This document shows, one piece after another, positions 28,231 through 35,254 of a DNA stretch of 43,323 nucleotides (position 1 is the stretch's first letter; every line of letters starts with the position of its first letter). The stretch is taken from NCBI GenBank assembly GCA_002869695.1, contig PKUD01000200.1, positions 1 through 43,323 on the forward strand, given 5' to 3'. The notes under the pieces were generated by a model, which saw nothing but the letters and a program-made list of their open reading frames with translations, had not been told where the DNA came from and searched no databases. A program made the translations under genes and the position numbers. Origin of the DNA: Desulfuromonas sp. Its GTDB lineage: Bacteria > Desulfobacterota > Desulfuromonadia > Desulfuromonadales > Geopsychrobacteraceae.

Positions 28231-28938
28231 TCAAGACTGATCCGAAAAGGAATAGAGATAACCGACCCCGCGGACGGTCTTTATCCGCTCGCTCCCTTCC
28301 GGCAGGGGGCCGAGTTTCTTCCGCAGGGCACTGATATGCACATCGATACTTCGATCGTAAGGTGACAGCTGTCGCCCCAGAACCTGTTGCACCAGGTCCT
28401 CACGGGAGATAACCTGTCCAGCTCGCTGCAGCAAGGCCTCGAGCAGGTTGAACTCAACCGAGGTCAATTCTTGCTCCACCCCCTGACAGAAGACATCCCG
28501 GCTCCTGCTCTTCAGCACCAGATCGCCGACCTGAAGATCCCCCACTGCTGATTCCTGCTGCTGCAGCACACCCGCATTTTCGGCCCGTCGCTGTATGGCC
28601 CGAATCCGCGCGACCAGTTCGCGGGGATTGAACGGTTTCGGCAGATAGTCATCGGCGCCCATTTCCAGCCCGACGATCCGGTCGACATCGTCCCCCCGCG
28701 CCGTCAGCATGATGACCGGAATCCGTGACTTCTCCCGGATATGCCGCAGGACATCGAATCCGCTCATCCGCGGCAACATCACATCCAGAACGACCAGCCC
28801 GTACTCTTCGCTCAGTGCAGACTCGGCCCCCTGTTCTCCATCGTTCACGGTCTTGACTTCAAACCCCTCCGGCACCAGATACTCGACCAGTAACTCGCAG
28901 AGAGCCAGATCGTCATCTATGACCAGTATACGATTCAT
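28231..28938 (-). CDS. OmpR-family response regulator (CpxR-like)
   Basis: This DNA-binding regulator of 235 residues is paired with the kinase encoded downstream. The receiver domain has the acidic pocket DDD (residues 8-10), phosphoacceptor Asp52 (VVLDVMLPRMSG) and Lys in DDYLPKPF. The C-terminal winged helix (about 130-230) ends in RIKTVRGVGYLYSF, the OmpR/PhoB class signature. The start has AGGGG 6 nt upstream. The gene is divergent from the Spy/CpxP-like gene across 196 bp that contains a GTNAA tandem box. Confidence 0.93.
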   Translation of the reverse strand: MNRILVIDDDLALCELLVEYLVPEGFEVKTVNDGEQGAESALSEEYGLVVLDVMLPRMSGFDVLRHIREKSRIPVIMLTARGDDVDRIVGLEMGADDYLPKPFNPRELVARIRAIQRRAENAGVLQQQESAVGDLQVGDLVLKSRSRDVFCQGVEQELTSVEFNLLEALLQRAGQVISREDLVQQVLGRQLSPYDRSIDVHISALRKKLGPLPEGSERIKTVRGVGYLYSFSDQS

Positions 28939-29002
28939 TGCTACCCCTGTCTGAATTGATCCAATGTTATCAACAGTCTAACCCAGATCGGTGTGGCTGA
29001 CT

Positions 29003-29017
29003 GTTAAGAAGTGTCAA
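29003..29017 (+). promoter_or_regulatory. Candidate CpxR-type operator
   Basis: GTTAA, 5 nt, GTCAA forms a direct repeat with 10-bp period, matching the GTAAA-N5-GTAAA layout of CpxR boxes with one change in each half. It lies 16 bp upstream of a TTGACA (29033-29038) facing the spy-like gene; no clear -10 follows. Confidence 0.4.
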
Positions 29018-29134
29018 ACACGCCTCCCGATCTTGACAAAACTTTACACAACCTGCGGTCATCTTAACCCCTTTTTGCCATCATTTCTCTTAAACTGGCT
29101 TCCATCAAACAAGATCATCAAAAAGGAGCCCGAT

Positions 29135-29635
29135 ATGAAAAAAAACAAACTGCTGACAATCCTGACGACCTCAACCCTCTTAACCGGCTTGGCTCTCTCG
29201 CCGGCAATTGCCGGATTCGGTCCCGGCAGGTGCAACGATTCCGACAGCAACGCCCGGCAGGAAAAGAGGGCCGAGCGCATGGAACATCACCTGACAAAGA
29301 TGGTAACGGTTCTTGATCTCACCGAAGCTCAACAGACCCAGATCAGAGGAATCCTGGAAAACAGAAAAGAGCAGCATCAGGACCTGTTCCAGCAACGCAG
29401 AGCCGACCGCGAACAAATGCGTGAACTGAAATCGGCGAGCACGTTCGACGAAGCTGCGTTCCGGGTCATGGCGGAAAAGCGCGCGGCACAGCGTATCGAT
29501 ATGCAGGTCGAAAAGATGAAAACCAAACAGCAGATTTTCGCCCTGCTGACCGCCGATCAACAGGCAAAAGCCGACATCTTCTTTGAGTCGATGGACAGGC
29601 GCGGCCCCGGCCATGGACACGGCATGAGACACTAA
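29135..29635 (+). CDS. Spy/CpxP-family periplasmic protein
   Basis: This periplasmic chaperone-like protein has 166 residues. The signal peptide is MKKNKLLTILTTSTLLTGLA with cleavage near SPAIA. The mature protein is all-helical and highly charged. It carries the two hallmark LTxxQ motifs: LTEAQQTQIRG and LTADQQAKAD. The C-terminus is glycine/histidine-rich (GPGHGHGMRH) and could bind metal. AAAAGGAG precedes the ATG. Being divergent from a CpxR-like regulator implies it is a target and perhaps a feedback inhibitor of the kinase, as CpxP is in enterobacteria. Confidence 0.9.
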   Translation: MKKNKLLTILTTSTLLTGLALSPAIAGFGPGRCNDSDSNARQEKRAERMEHHLTKMVTVLDLTEAQQTQIRGILENRKEQHQDLFQQRRADREQMRELKSASTFDEAAFRVMAEKRAAQRIDMQVEKMKTKQQIFALLTADQQAKADIFFESMDRRGPGHGHGMRH

Positions 29636-29794
29636 CCAAGAGACACTTAGCCGGGGGTGGCAATGTCAATCATTCCGCACCCCCTCGACAGCTTCGTTAC
29701 CTCCTCCTACGAAGACCCTGGAAAGCAGCAGCAGACTGCTTTTCAACCCCTTGCCCGCCCCTGTTAATTGCCTCCGACGGGGGCGGGTTTTTTT
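29636..29794 (+). ncRNA. Possible 3'-UTR small RNA of the spy-like gene
   Basis: Three hairpins follow the spy-like stop: GGGGGTG/CACCCCC (29653-29684), AAAGCAG/CTGCTTT (29722-29742) and the terminator CCCGCCCC/GGGGCGGG plus seven T (29754-29794). This resembles a processed, structured 3' UTR such as CpxQ from cpxP. It is an inference from structure and context only. Confidence 0.35.
29754..29794 (+). terminator. Intrinsic terminator of the spy-like gene
   Basis: The 8-bp G+C stem (29754-29761 with 29780-29787) is followed directly by TTTTTTT. Confidence 0.88.
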
Positions 29795-29821
29795 CAATAT
29801 GCGCAGAAAGCGGGTGCAACA

Positions 29822-30208
29822 ATGCAAACCATTTTGCTGATCGACAACAGTTCGCACTTCTTTAGCTTGAAGCAGTCTCTAGAGTGTGGCGGATTCCGAG
29901 TGGCGTATGCCAATAATGACCTGGAAGGGTTGGAAGCTCTACTCCATGCCGAATTCGACCTGATCCTTTTGGCAAAGAAAAAATGCGGCATCGATACAAA
30001 GCTTCTCGGCGAATACCTTGCAACCTTTGCGGTTGATACTATTCTGGTAACAATCTCTACGAAAAACGAGCTGGAAGTCTCCCAACTGCCGGAGGGAGAA
30101 CTGCCGGCCTATTTCACCCGTTTCTTCATCGAGACGATCCAGTACCTGCACAACCGGCAACAACCGCAGAAAACCTTCTTGCCCCGGCTGCGTACCGCGA
30201 CAGGCTGA
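29822..30208 (+). CDS. Degenerate receiver (pseudo-receiver) protein
   Basis: This 128-residue protein follows the receiver fold: ILLIDNSSHFFSLKQSLECGGFRVAYANNDLEGLEALL matches beta-1 to alpha-2. The strand that should end in the phosphoacceptor Asp instead reads DLILLAKKKCGID, with Lys/Ala at the site, and a clear C-terminal KP motif is absent. It is therefore unlikely to be phosphorylated and may be a docking protein. The start ATG 29822 lacks a good ribosome site. It begins 28 nt after the spy-like terminator and ends before a long hairpin, so it may be read-through dependent. Confidence 0.65.
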   Translation: MQTILLIDNSSHFFSLKQSLECGGFRVAYANNDLEGLEALLHAEFDLILLAKKKCGIDTKLLGEYLATFAVDTILVTISTKNELEVSQLPEGELPAYFTRFFIETIQYLHNRQQPQKTFLPRLRTATG

Positions 30209-30240
30209 ACTCCAACGGCGTCAACCTGGCACACACATAG

Positions 30241-30290
30241 CCCTGCAAATAAAAAAGCGAGCCCTTAGGTTCGCTTTTTTATTTGCAGGG
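30241..30290. terminator. Long bidirectional terminator
   Basis: A 20-bp perfect inverted repeat (30241-30260 with 30271-30290) extends by three more pairs (one G-U) to a 4-nt loop. Internal AAAAAA and TTTTTT arms make it a terminator for both the pseudo-receiver and uspA genes. Confidence 0.93.
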
Positions 30291-30304
30291 GTGTTCCTGA
30301 CGCC

Positions 30305-30730
30305 CTAAAACAACAGAACCGGGCACTTGACATTGTGCAGCACGTAGTTTGCCACCGAACCGAACAGCACATCGCGAATCTCTCCGGTACTGGGATGCCG
30401 GCCGATCACCAGCAATTGAAAATCCTGATCATTGGCGACCCTGGGAATGACCTCCCGGGGGGAGCCCAACTCCAGCAGAAGTTGCAGATCAAACCCGGCC
30501 TCGCGGAAGGGTTCCGCCTGTTTTTCCAGCAGAACCTGGCCCGCCTTGCGTGCATTCTCCCTGACCATCTCCAGCTGAAAATCAGGAATCATCCGGTAGG
30601 CCAGCTGAATATCGACCACATGCAGCAGGCTGATCTGCTTGGGAAAACGCTCCTTCTGCTCGATGATGGCCTTGATGGTCTTCTGCGAGGTTGTCGAGCC
30701 ATCCACCGGAACCAGAATTTTCGGATTCAT
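30305..30730 (-). CDS. Universal stress protein (UspA family)
   Basis: This is a small cytoplasmic stress protein of 141 residues with the alpha/beta Usp fold. It opens with PKILVPVDGSTTSQKTIKA, and the C-terminal segment LLVIGRHPSTGEIRDVLFGSVANYVLHNVKCPVLLF carries a G-2x-G-9x-G-like nucleotide motif, so ATP binding is plausible. AGGAGG precedes the ATG. It lies between the long terminator and the TRAP genes and appears to be a separate unit. Confidence 0.92.
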   Translation of the reverse strand: MNPKILVPVDGSTTSQKTIKAIIEQKERFPKQISLLHVVDIQLAYRMIPDFQLEMVRENARKAGQVLLEKQAEPFREAGFDLQLLLELGSPREVIPRVANDQDFQLLVIGRHPSTGEIRDVLFGSVANYVLHNVKCPVLLF

Positions 30731-30818
30731 GCTCTCCTCCTGTTCAAGACAATGGAGCCTCTATCTCTACATACAAACAAAACGGGTATCAGGGCGGTTG
30801 TCAACCGTTTCAGTATTT

Positions 30819-32105
30819 TCAGCCATAAACCAGGCGCGGCAGGAACAGCACCAAGTCTGGCCAGTAGGTTAGGACCATCAGGATGGCAACCTGGATCAGC
30901 AGAAACGGAATAACGGCCTTGGAGACATAGATCAGGTCACGGTCGGCCACCGCACCCGAAATATACAGGCTGACACCGAGCGGCGGCGTGCAGTACCCGA
31001 TCCCCAGGTTGAGCGTCATCAGCAAGCCGAAATGCATGGTATCGATGCCGAACTTGGAGAGCAGCGGCAGAAAGATCGGCGTCAGGATCAGGGTTGCCGA
31101 AATGATATCCATGAACATGCCGATGATCAGCAGCAGGATATTGACCGCCAGCAGGAACACCCAGGGGCTCTGAATATTGTCGACCACTGCATTGGCGATC
31201 TGGTTGGGTATCTGCTCGAAGGTCAGATATTCTCCGAAGACCGAAGCTCCGGCGACGATCACCAGCAGCGTAGCCGAGGTCATTGCCGAGGAGACGATGA
31301 CCCTTTTGATGTCACCAAAACGCAGGTCCCGGTGGATGAACAGTTCGACAATAAAGGCATAGAAACAGGCGACTACCGCCGCCTCATTGGCAGTGAAGAA
31401 ACCGGAATAGATCCCGCCGAAAATAATCACCGGTAGCAGCAGCGCCCAGACACTCTCTTTCAGGGTCGCCACGACCTCACTGAAGGGCGGTTTCGGCATG
31501 GTTTCCAGATCGGTCCGCTTGCAGAAGAAATAGGCGTACAGCGACATCCCGATGATGATCAGGATCCCCGGGATAAACCCGGTCAGAAACAGCGCCTCCA
31601 GGGGGTCGTTGGAGACCATCGCATAAAGAATCATCGAGATCGACGGCGGGATAATGACACCGAGGATCGGGGCCGTGGACATGATGCCGACGGTAAATTT
31701 TTCATCGTAACCATGCTTCAGCATGGACGGAATCATGAACCCGCCGATGGCGACCACGGTCGCCACCGTCGACCCGGAGATCGCGCCAAAGAAGCCACAG
31801 GCGAGGACCCCGGCCATTGCTAGGCCGCCCGGCAACCACCCGACGATGATATTGGCGGTTTTGATCAGCTTCTCGACAATACTGCCGGTGGTCATGATGT
31901 TGCCGCAGAGGACAAAAAACAGCACTACGATCAGGGCGAATTTGTCCATGCTGCGATAGAGCACCTCAATGGCGATCATCGGATCGATTCCGGCGATCCA
32001 GACCAGGCCGACCAGCCCGGTGAAGAAAAGTGACATGAAAACCGGTACGGTGCCGGCCAGGCAGCCAATCAGCAGGGCGACTATGAGCAGGGAGTTGTTA
32101 TCCAT
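30819..32105 (-). CDS. dctM: TRAP transporter large permease (DctM)
   Basis: DctM is the 12-helix membrane channel of a tripartite, sodium-driven TRAP importer. The 428-residue protein opens MDNNSLLIVALLIGCLAG. It contains family segments such as FFGAISGSTVATVVAIGGFMIPSM, GVIIPPSISMILY and LNLGIGYCTPPLGVSLYISG. The frame is open to 32189, but ATG 32105 starts the first helix and follows the dctQ stop by 10 nt. It takes the last position in the dctP-dctQ-dctM order on the minus strand. The substrate is unknown. Confidence 0.93.
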   Translation of the reverse strand: MDNNSLLIVALLIGCLAGTVPVFMSLFFTGLVGLVWIAGIDPMIAIEVLYRSMDKFALIVVLFFVLCGNIMTTGSIVEKLIKTANIIVGWLPGGLAMAGVLACGFFGAISGSTVATVVAIGGFMIPSMLKHGYDEKFTVGIMSTAPILGVIIPPSISMILYAMVSNDPLEALFLTGFIPGILIIIGMSLYAYFFCKRTDLETMPKPPFSEVVATLKESVWALLLPVIIFGGIYSGFFTANEAAVVACFYAFIVELFIHRDLRFGDIKRVIVSSAMTSATLLVIVAGASVFGEYLTFEQIPNQIANAVVDNIQSPWVFLLAVNILLLIIGMFMDIISATLILTPIFLPLLSKFGIDTMHFGLLMTLNLGIGYCTPPLGVSLYISGAVADRDLIYVSKAVIPFLLIQVAILMVLTYWPDLVLFLPRLVYG

Positions 32106-32115
32106 AACGAGCGGC

Positions 32116-32649
32116 CTATTCGGCCTCCACCTCCCCCTTGAGCGGCTCCGCGCAGAGATCGACGCCGAACCAGTCCTCGAAGGCGACAATCAGGGTCCTG
32201 ATGAACATCATCATCCCCATGATCGGCAGAACAGCGTAGAAATACCACTCGGGAATCTGCAGGGAGGCGGTCTTGGCAAACTGGTCCTCGTACACCATCA
32301 GGGTCATCGTGTAACCGAACCAGACCATGCACCCGGAAAAAATCAGGACTGCAAGGTGGCTGAACAGGGTCAGCGGCTTCTTGAGCGCCGGCATCAGCTG
32401 CGGCAGGGCGTCTATCCGGATCAGCGAGCGTGCGCGGATTGCCGAGATACTGCCGACATAGGTGCTGAAGAAAATGACTTTGCGGACCACTTCATCCGAC
32501 CAGTAGAGGTTGACGTCGTTGGTCAATTTGCGCAGGGCAACATTCGCCATGGCGACGACCAGAGCCACCGAAACCGAAATAAACAGGCTCCAGTCTTCAA
32601 CAAAAGAAAAGACACGATTGATATTTCTGATGAGTTTTTTCATAGACAT
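32116..32649 (-). CDS. dctQ: TRAP transporter small permease (DctQ)
   Basis: DctQ is the four-helix small membrane subunit that accompanies DctM. The protein has about 177 residues: MSMKKLIRNINRVFSFVEDW, then membrane segments around SLFISVSVALVVAMANV, KVIFFSTYVGSIS, LTLFSHLAVLIFSGCMVWF and WYFYAVLPIMGMMMFI. RARSLIRIDALPQLMP is a typical inter-helix motif. The start is uncertain: ATG 32649 or 32643 or an upstream TTG, none with a good ribosome site. It lies downstream of a terminator that follows dctP, so its level probably depends on read-through. Confidence 0.88.
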   Translation of the reverse strand: MSMKKLIRNINRVFSFVEDWSLFISVSVALVVAMANVALRKLTNDVNLYWSDEVVRKVIFFSTYVGSISAIRARSLIRIDALPQLMPALKKPLTLFSHLAVLIFSGCMVWFGYTMTLMVYEDQFAKTASLQIPEWYFYAVLPIMGMMMFIRTLIVAFEDWFGVDLCAEPLKGEVEAE

Positions 32650-32740
32650 GCCGGTCGCGCGGGACAACTCCCTGGCGTGCGCAAGCCGTAATCCTTCTCG
32701 ACAATTAGCTGTTTAACCCCGCACAGAGGCTGGGCACAAA

Positions 32741-32770
32741 AAAAGGCCGGGGAGAGCATTCTCCCCGGCC
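32741..32770 (-). terminator. Terminator between dctP and dctQM
   Basis: The 11-bp stem GGCCGGGGAGA/TCTCCCCGGCC (32745-32755 with 32760-32770) has a GCAT loop and, on the minus strand, a U-run of seven. It lies just after dctP. Confidence 0.9.
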
Positions 32771-32803
32771 GCCAAGCATATCGGTTTTCACCAAAAGAAT
32801 CAA

Positions 32804-33832
32804 TTATTTGAGCGCAGCCTGGACCTTTTTGAAGTAATCCATGCCGATCTTCTCCCCCCACTTCTGGTAGACCGGTGCGGTCAGGTCAATCAGCTTCTGC
32901 TGCTCGGCGTCGGAGAGCTTGAAGAAACTTACCCCGGCTTCCTTGGCCTTGGCCACCTGCGTCGCATGCTGCTGCTTGGTCAGTTCGCGGGTCTTGGCAC
33001 TCTCTTCAGTGATCGCCGTCATCAGAATCTGCTGCAGGTCGGCGGGCAGTTTGTCGAACCAGCGCTTGTTCATCAGGTGGATGAACAGGCCCTGGGCGTA
33101 GTCGAGTTCGGTGAAGTTCTTGGCGATGGTGAATTTCTTGGTGATGTTGCAGACGATCGCGGTATGGTCAAGGCCGGTGATGACGCCGGTCTGCAGCGCC
33201 TGGGGAACGTCCGGCCAGGGCATAACCGTGAACTTCATGCCCCACGCCTTGTAGAAGTCGGCATTGAGAGGGGCCTGGGCAATACGGAAGTTGATCGACT
33301 TGGCATCCTCAATCGTCCCGACCGGGTTGTTGGTCGCCCAGCCGTAGGGGCCGTAACCGGTGACGTCAACCGTCATGATGCCACCCTTGAGGGTGCTCTC
33401 GACAAAAGGATTCCAGAGTTCGGGGTTGTTGCGGAACGTGTCGAGCTTGTCGAAGGTGTCGACAACATACGGCATGTTAACGATGCCCAGGGTATCCGCA
33501 ACGTTCTGCGCGGCGACCGAGGAGCTCAGCATTCCGTGCACGGCACCCAGCTTGAGCTTGTTGATGACGTCTTTCTCGCCGCCCATCTGGGCCAGGGGAC
33601 GGAAGTCGACATAGAGCCGCCCGCCGGAGTCCTCCCAGACCCGGTCGCGCAGACGATAACCGAAACCGACGCCCTCGATAACCGGATGAGAGATATTGGA
33701 GAGAATGTAACTGTACTCTGCACCGGAAGGATCGAATTTCGGCTTCCAGGCCGCCAGTGGGTCTTTCTTTTCAGCAGCAAGTGCAGGTGCCGCCAGGCAA
33801 AGGGCCAACAACAGTACGAGCAGTTTTTTCAT
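32804..33832 (-). CDS. dctP: TRAP transporter substrate-binding protein (DctP), copy 1
   Basis: This periplasmic binding protein of 342 residues belongs to the TRAP importer encoded by dctQ and dctM downstream. The signal peptide is MKKLLVLLLALCLAAPALA. The mature region has DctP-family features such as GGRLYVDFRPLAQMGGEKDVINKLKLG, FRIAQAPLNADFYKAWG and the MPWPDVPQALQTGVITGLD segment, whose conserved R/F region binds the ligand carboxylate. AGGAGG lies 9 nt before the ATG; an open frame upstream lacks a leader. Copy 2 lies 212 bp upstream and is a close paralogue. Confidence 0.93.
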   Translation of the reverse strand: MKKLLVLLLALCLAAPALAAEKKDPLAAWKPKFDPSGAEYSYILSNISHPVIEGVGFGYRLRDRVWEDSGGRLYVDFRPLAQMGGEKDVINKLKLGAVHGMLSSSVAAQNVADTLGIVNMPYVVDTFDKLDTFRNNPELWNPFVESTLKGGIMTVDVTGYGPYGWATNNPVGTIEDAKSINFRIAQAPLNADFYKAWGMKFTVMPWPDVPQALQTGVITGLDHTAIVCNITKKFTIAKNFTELDYAQGLFIHLMNKRWFDKLPADLQQILMTAITEESAKTRELTKQQHATQVAKAKEAGVSFFKLSDAEQQKLIDLTAPVYQKWGEKIGMDYFKKVQAALK

Positions 33833-33984
33833 CGTAGTAAACCTCCTGTAAAGTATGAAGAAACAAACAGCGTTTGGCATTATCAACTTTTTGTTAATTA
33901 TCAGTAAATACAGATACTTAGAAAAGAAATATAGCCTTTAAAGATTCTTTTGGTCAAGGAAATTGCTCCCAGAATAAAATAAAA

Positions 33985-34014
33985 AAGCGCCGGAGCAAAT
34001 CTACTCCGGCGCTT
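33985..34014 (-). terminator. Terminator of dctP copy 2
   Basis: The 11-bp stem AAGCGCCGGAG/CTCCGGCGCTT has an 8-nt loop. On the minus strand it is followed by TTTTTTATTTTATT. It separates the two dctP genes. Confidence 0.9.
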
Positions 34015-34044
34015 AAAACAGGATTTCAAAAAACGCTCATGCCG

Positions 34045-35079
34045 TTATTCGGCAAGGTACTCGCGAACCCGCTTCAAATAGTCCTGGCCGATCTTCTCCC
34101 CCCACTTCTGCACAATCGGTTCGGCCATGTCGGTCAACTTGGCAATCTCCGCCTCGGGCAGCTCGACAAAGTTGACCCCCGCCGCCCGCGACGTGGCGAT
34201 TTCGTCCTGCTGCTGTTTTTCGGTCATCGCCCGCGCCTTGGCACTCTCTTCGCGAATCACCCTGATGAGGATCTGTTGCAGGTCCTGCGGCAGCTTTTCA
34301 AACCAGCGCTTGTTCATCAGGTGAATGTACAGACCCTGGGCGTAATCGATGCTGGTAAAGTTTTTTGCAACGGTAAACTTCTTGGAGATGCTGCAGACGA
34401 TCGGGGTGTGGTCCAGCCCGGTGATGACCCCGGTCTGCAGCGCCTGCGGCACATCCGGCCAGGGCATGACCGTGAACTGGAGACCCCAGGCCCGGTACAG
34501 GTCGATATTGACCGGCGCCTGGGCGATCCTGAAGGTCATTTTCTTGGCATCCTCAAGCGACGTAACCGGAGAATTGGTCGCCCAGCCATAACTGCCGTAG
34601 CCGGTAAAATCAACCACCTTGATCCCTTGCTTTTCCGCTCCGGCGCCATACTCAGCGAACAGCGCCTCGTTATCCCGGAACCGGTTGAGCTTATCAAAGC
34701 TGTCAAACAGGAACGGCAGGTTGACCAACCCGAGCCGCGGATCGACATTGGGCGCCATGACCGAAGAAGACATCATGCAGTGGATCGCGCCCAATTTCAG
34801 CTTCGCCAGAACGTCCTTCTCACCACCCAACTGGGACAAAGGGCGATAATCAACATACAGCCGGCCACCAGTCTCTTTCCAGACCCGGTCACGGATGTTG
34901 AAACCGACAGTGACCCCTTCAATCGCCGGATGACCGACATTGGACACCAGATAGGTATACTCCGCTCCGCTCGGATCGAAAGCCGGCTTCCACGCCGCCA
35001 GAGGGTCAGTCGCAGCCAGCACCAGCCCGCCGGACAGACAGAAGGACAACATCAGACACAGGAAAAATCGTTTAAGCAT
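34045..35079 (-). CDS. TRAP transporter substrate-binding protein (DctP), copy 2
   Basis: This periplasmic binding protein has 344 residues, with signal peptide MLKRFFLCLMLSFCLSGGLVLA. It is a tandem paralogue of the next gene: many blocks are the same, such as DPLAAWKP.FDPSGAEY, GGRLYVD.RPL.Q.GGEKDV, MPWPDVPQALQTGVITGLDHT and LMNKRWF.KLP.DLQQIL. Differences cluster in the middle region, so ligand preference may differ. It has its own terminator and no membrane subunits of its own, so it would share DctQM or use another set. The start has GGTAGAGATG with a weak ribosome site. Confidence 0.92.
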   Translation of the reverse strand: MLKRFFLCLMLSFCLSGGLVLAATDPLAAWKPAFDPSGAEYTYLVSNVGHPAIEGVTVGFNIRDRVWKETGGRLYVDYRPLSQLGGEKDVLAKLKLGAIHCMMSSSVMAPNVDPRLGLVNLPFLFDSFDKLNRFRDNEALFAEYGAGAEKQGIKVVDFTGYGSYGWATNSPVTSLEDAKKMTFRIAQAPVNIDLYRAWGLQFTVMPWPDVPQALQTGVITGLDHTPIVCSISKKFTVAKNFTSIDYAQGLYIHLMNKRWFEKLPQDLQQILIRVIREESAKARAMTEKQQQDEIATSRAAGVNFVELPEAEIAKLTDMAEPIVQKWGEKIGQDYLKRVREYLAE

Positions 35080-35189
35080 CTCTACCTCCCCAAAAAAAGT
35101 CTCTCACATAGACAACACGCGAGTCAGCATAACCCGCAAAAATACTGGAGTATGCTACTTTATATGCTAAAATTTCACAATCGAAAAGC

Positions 35190-35218
35190 TTGACAAGAAT
35201 AGAAATATCAATATATAT
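35190..35218 (+). promoter_or_regulatory. Sigma-70 promoter of RND operon with embedded repeat
   Basis: A perfect TTGACA (35190-35195), a 17-bp spacer and ATATAT (35213-35218; TATATA is available one base to either side) give a leader of about 30-35 nt. The 17-bp block aaatatcaatatatata (35203-35219) overlaps the -10 and recurs at 26759. Confidence 0.7.
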
Positions 35219-35254
35219 ACTTTTTAGAATATTTATTAGGAGGACAACCCACTG

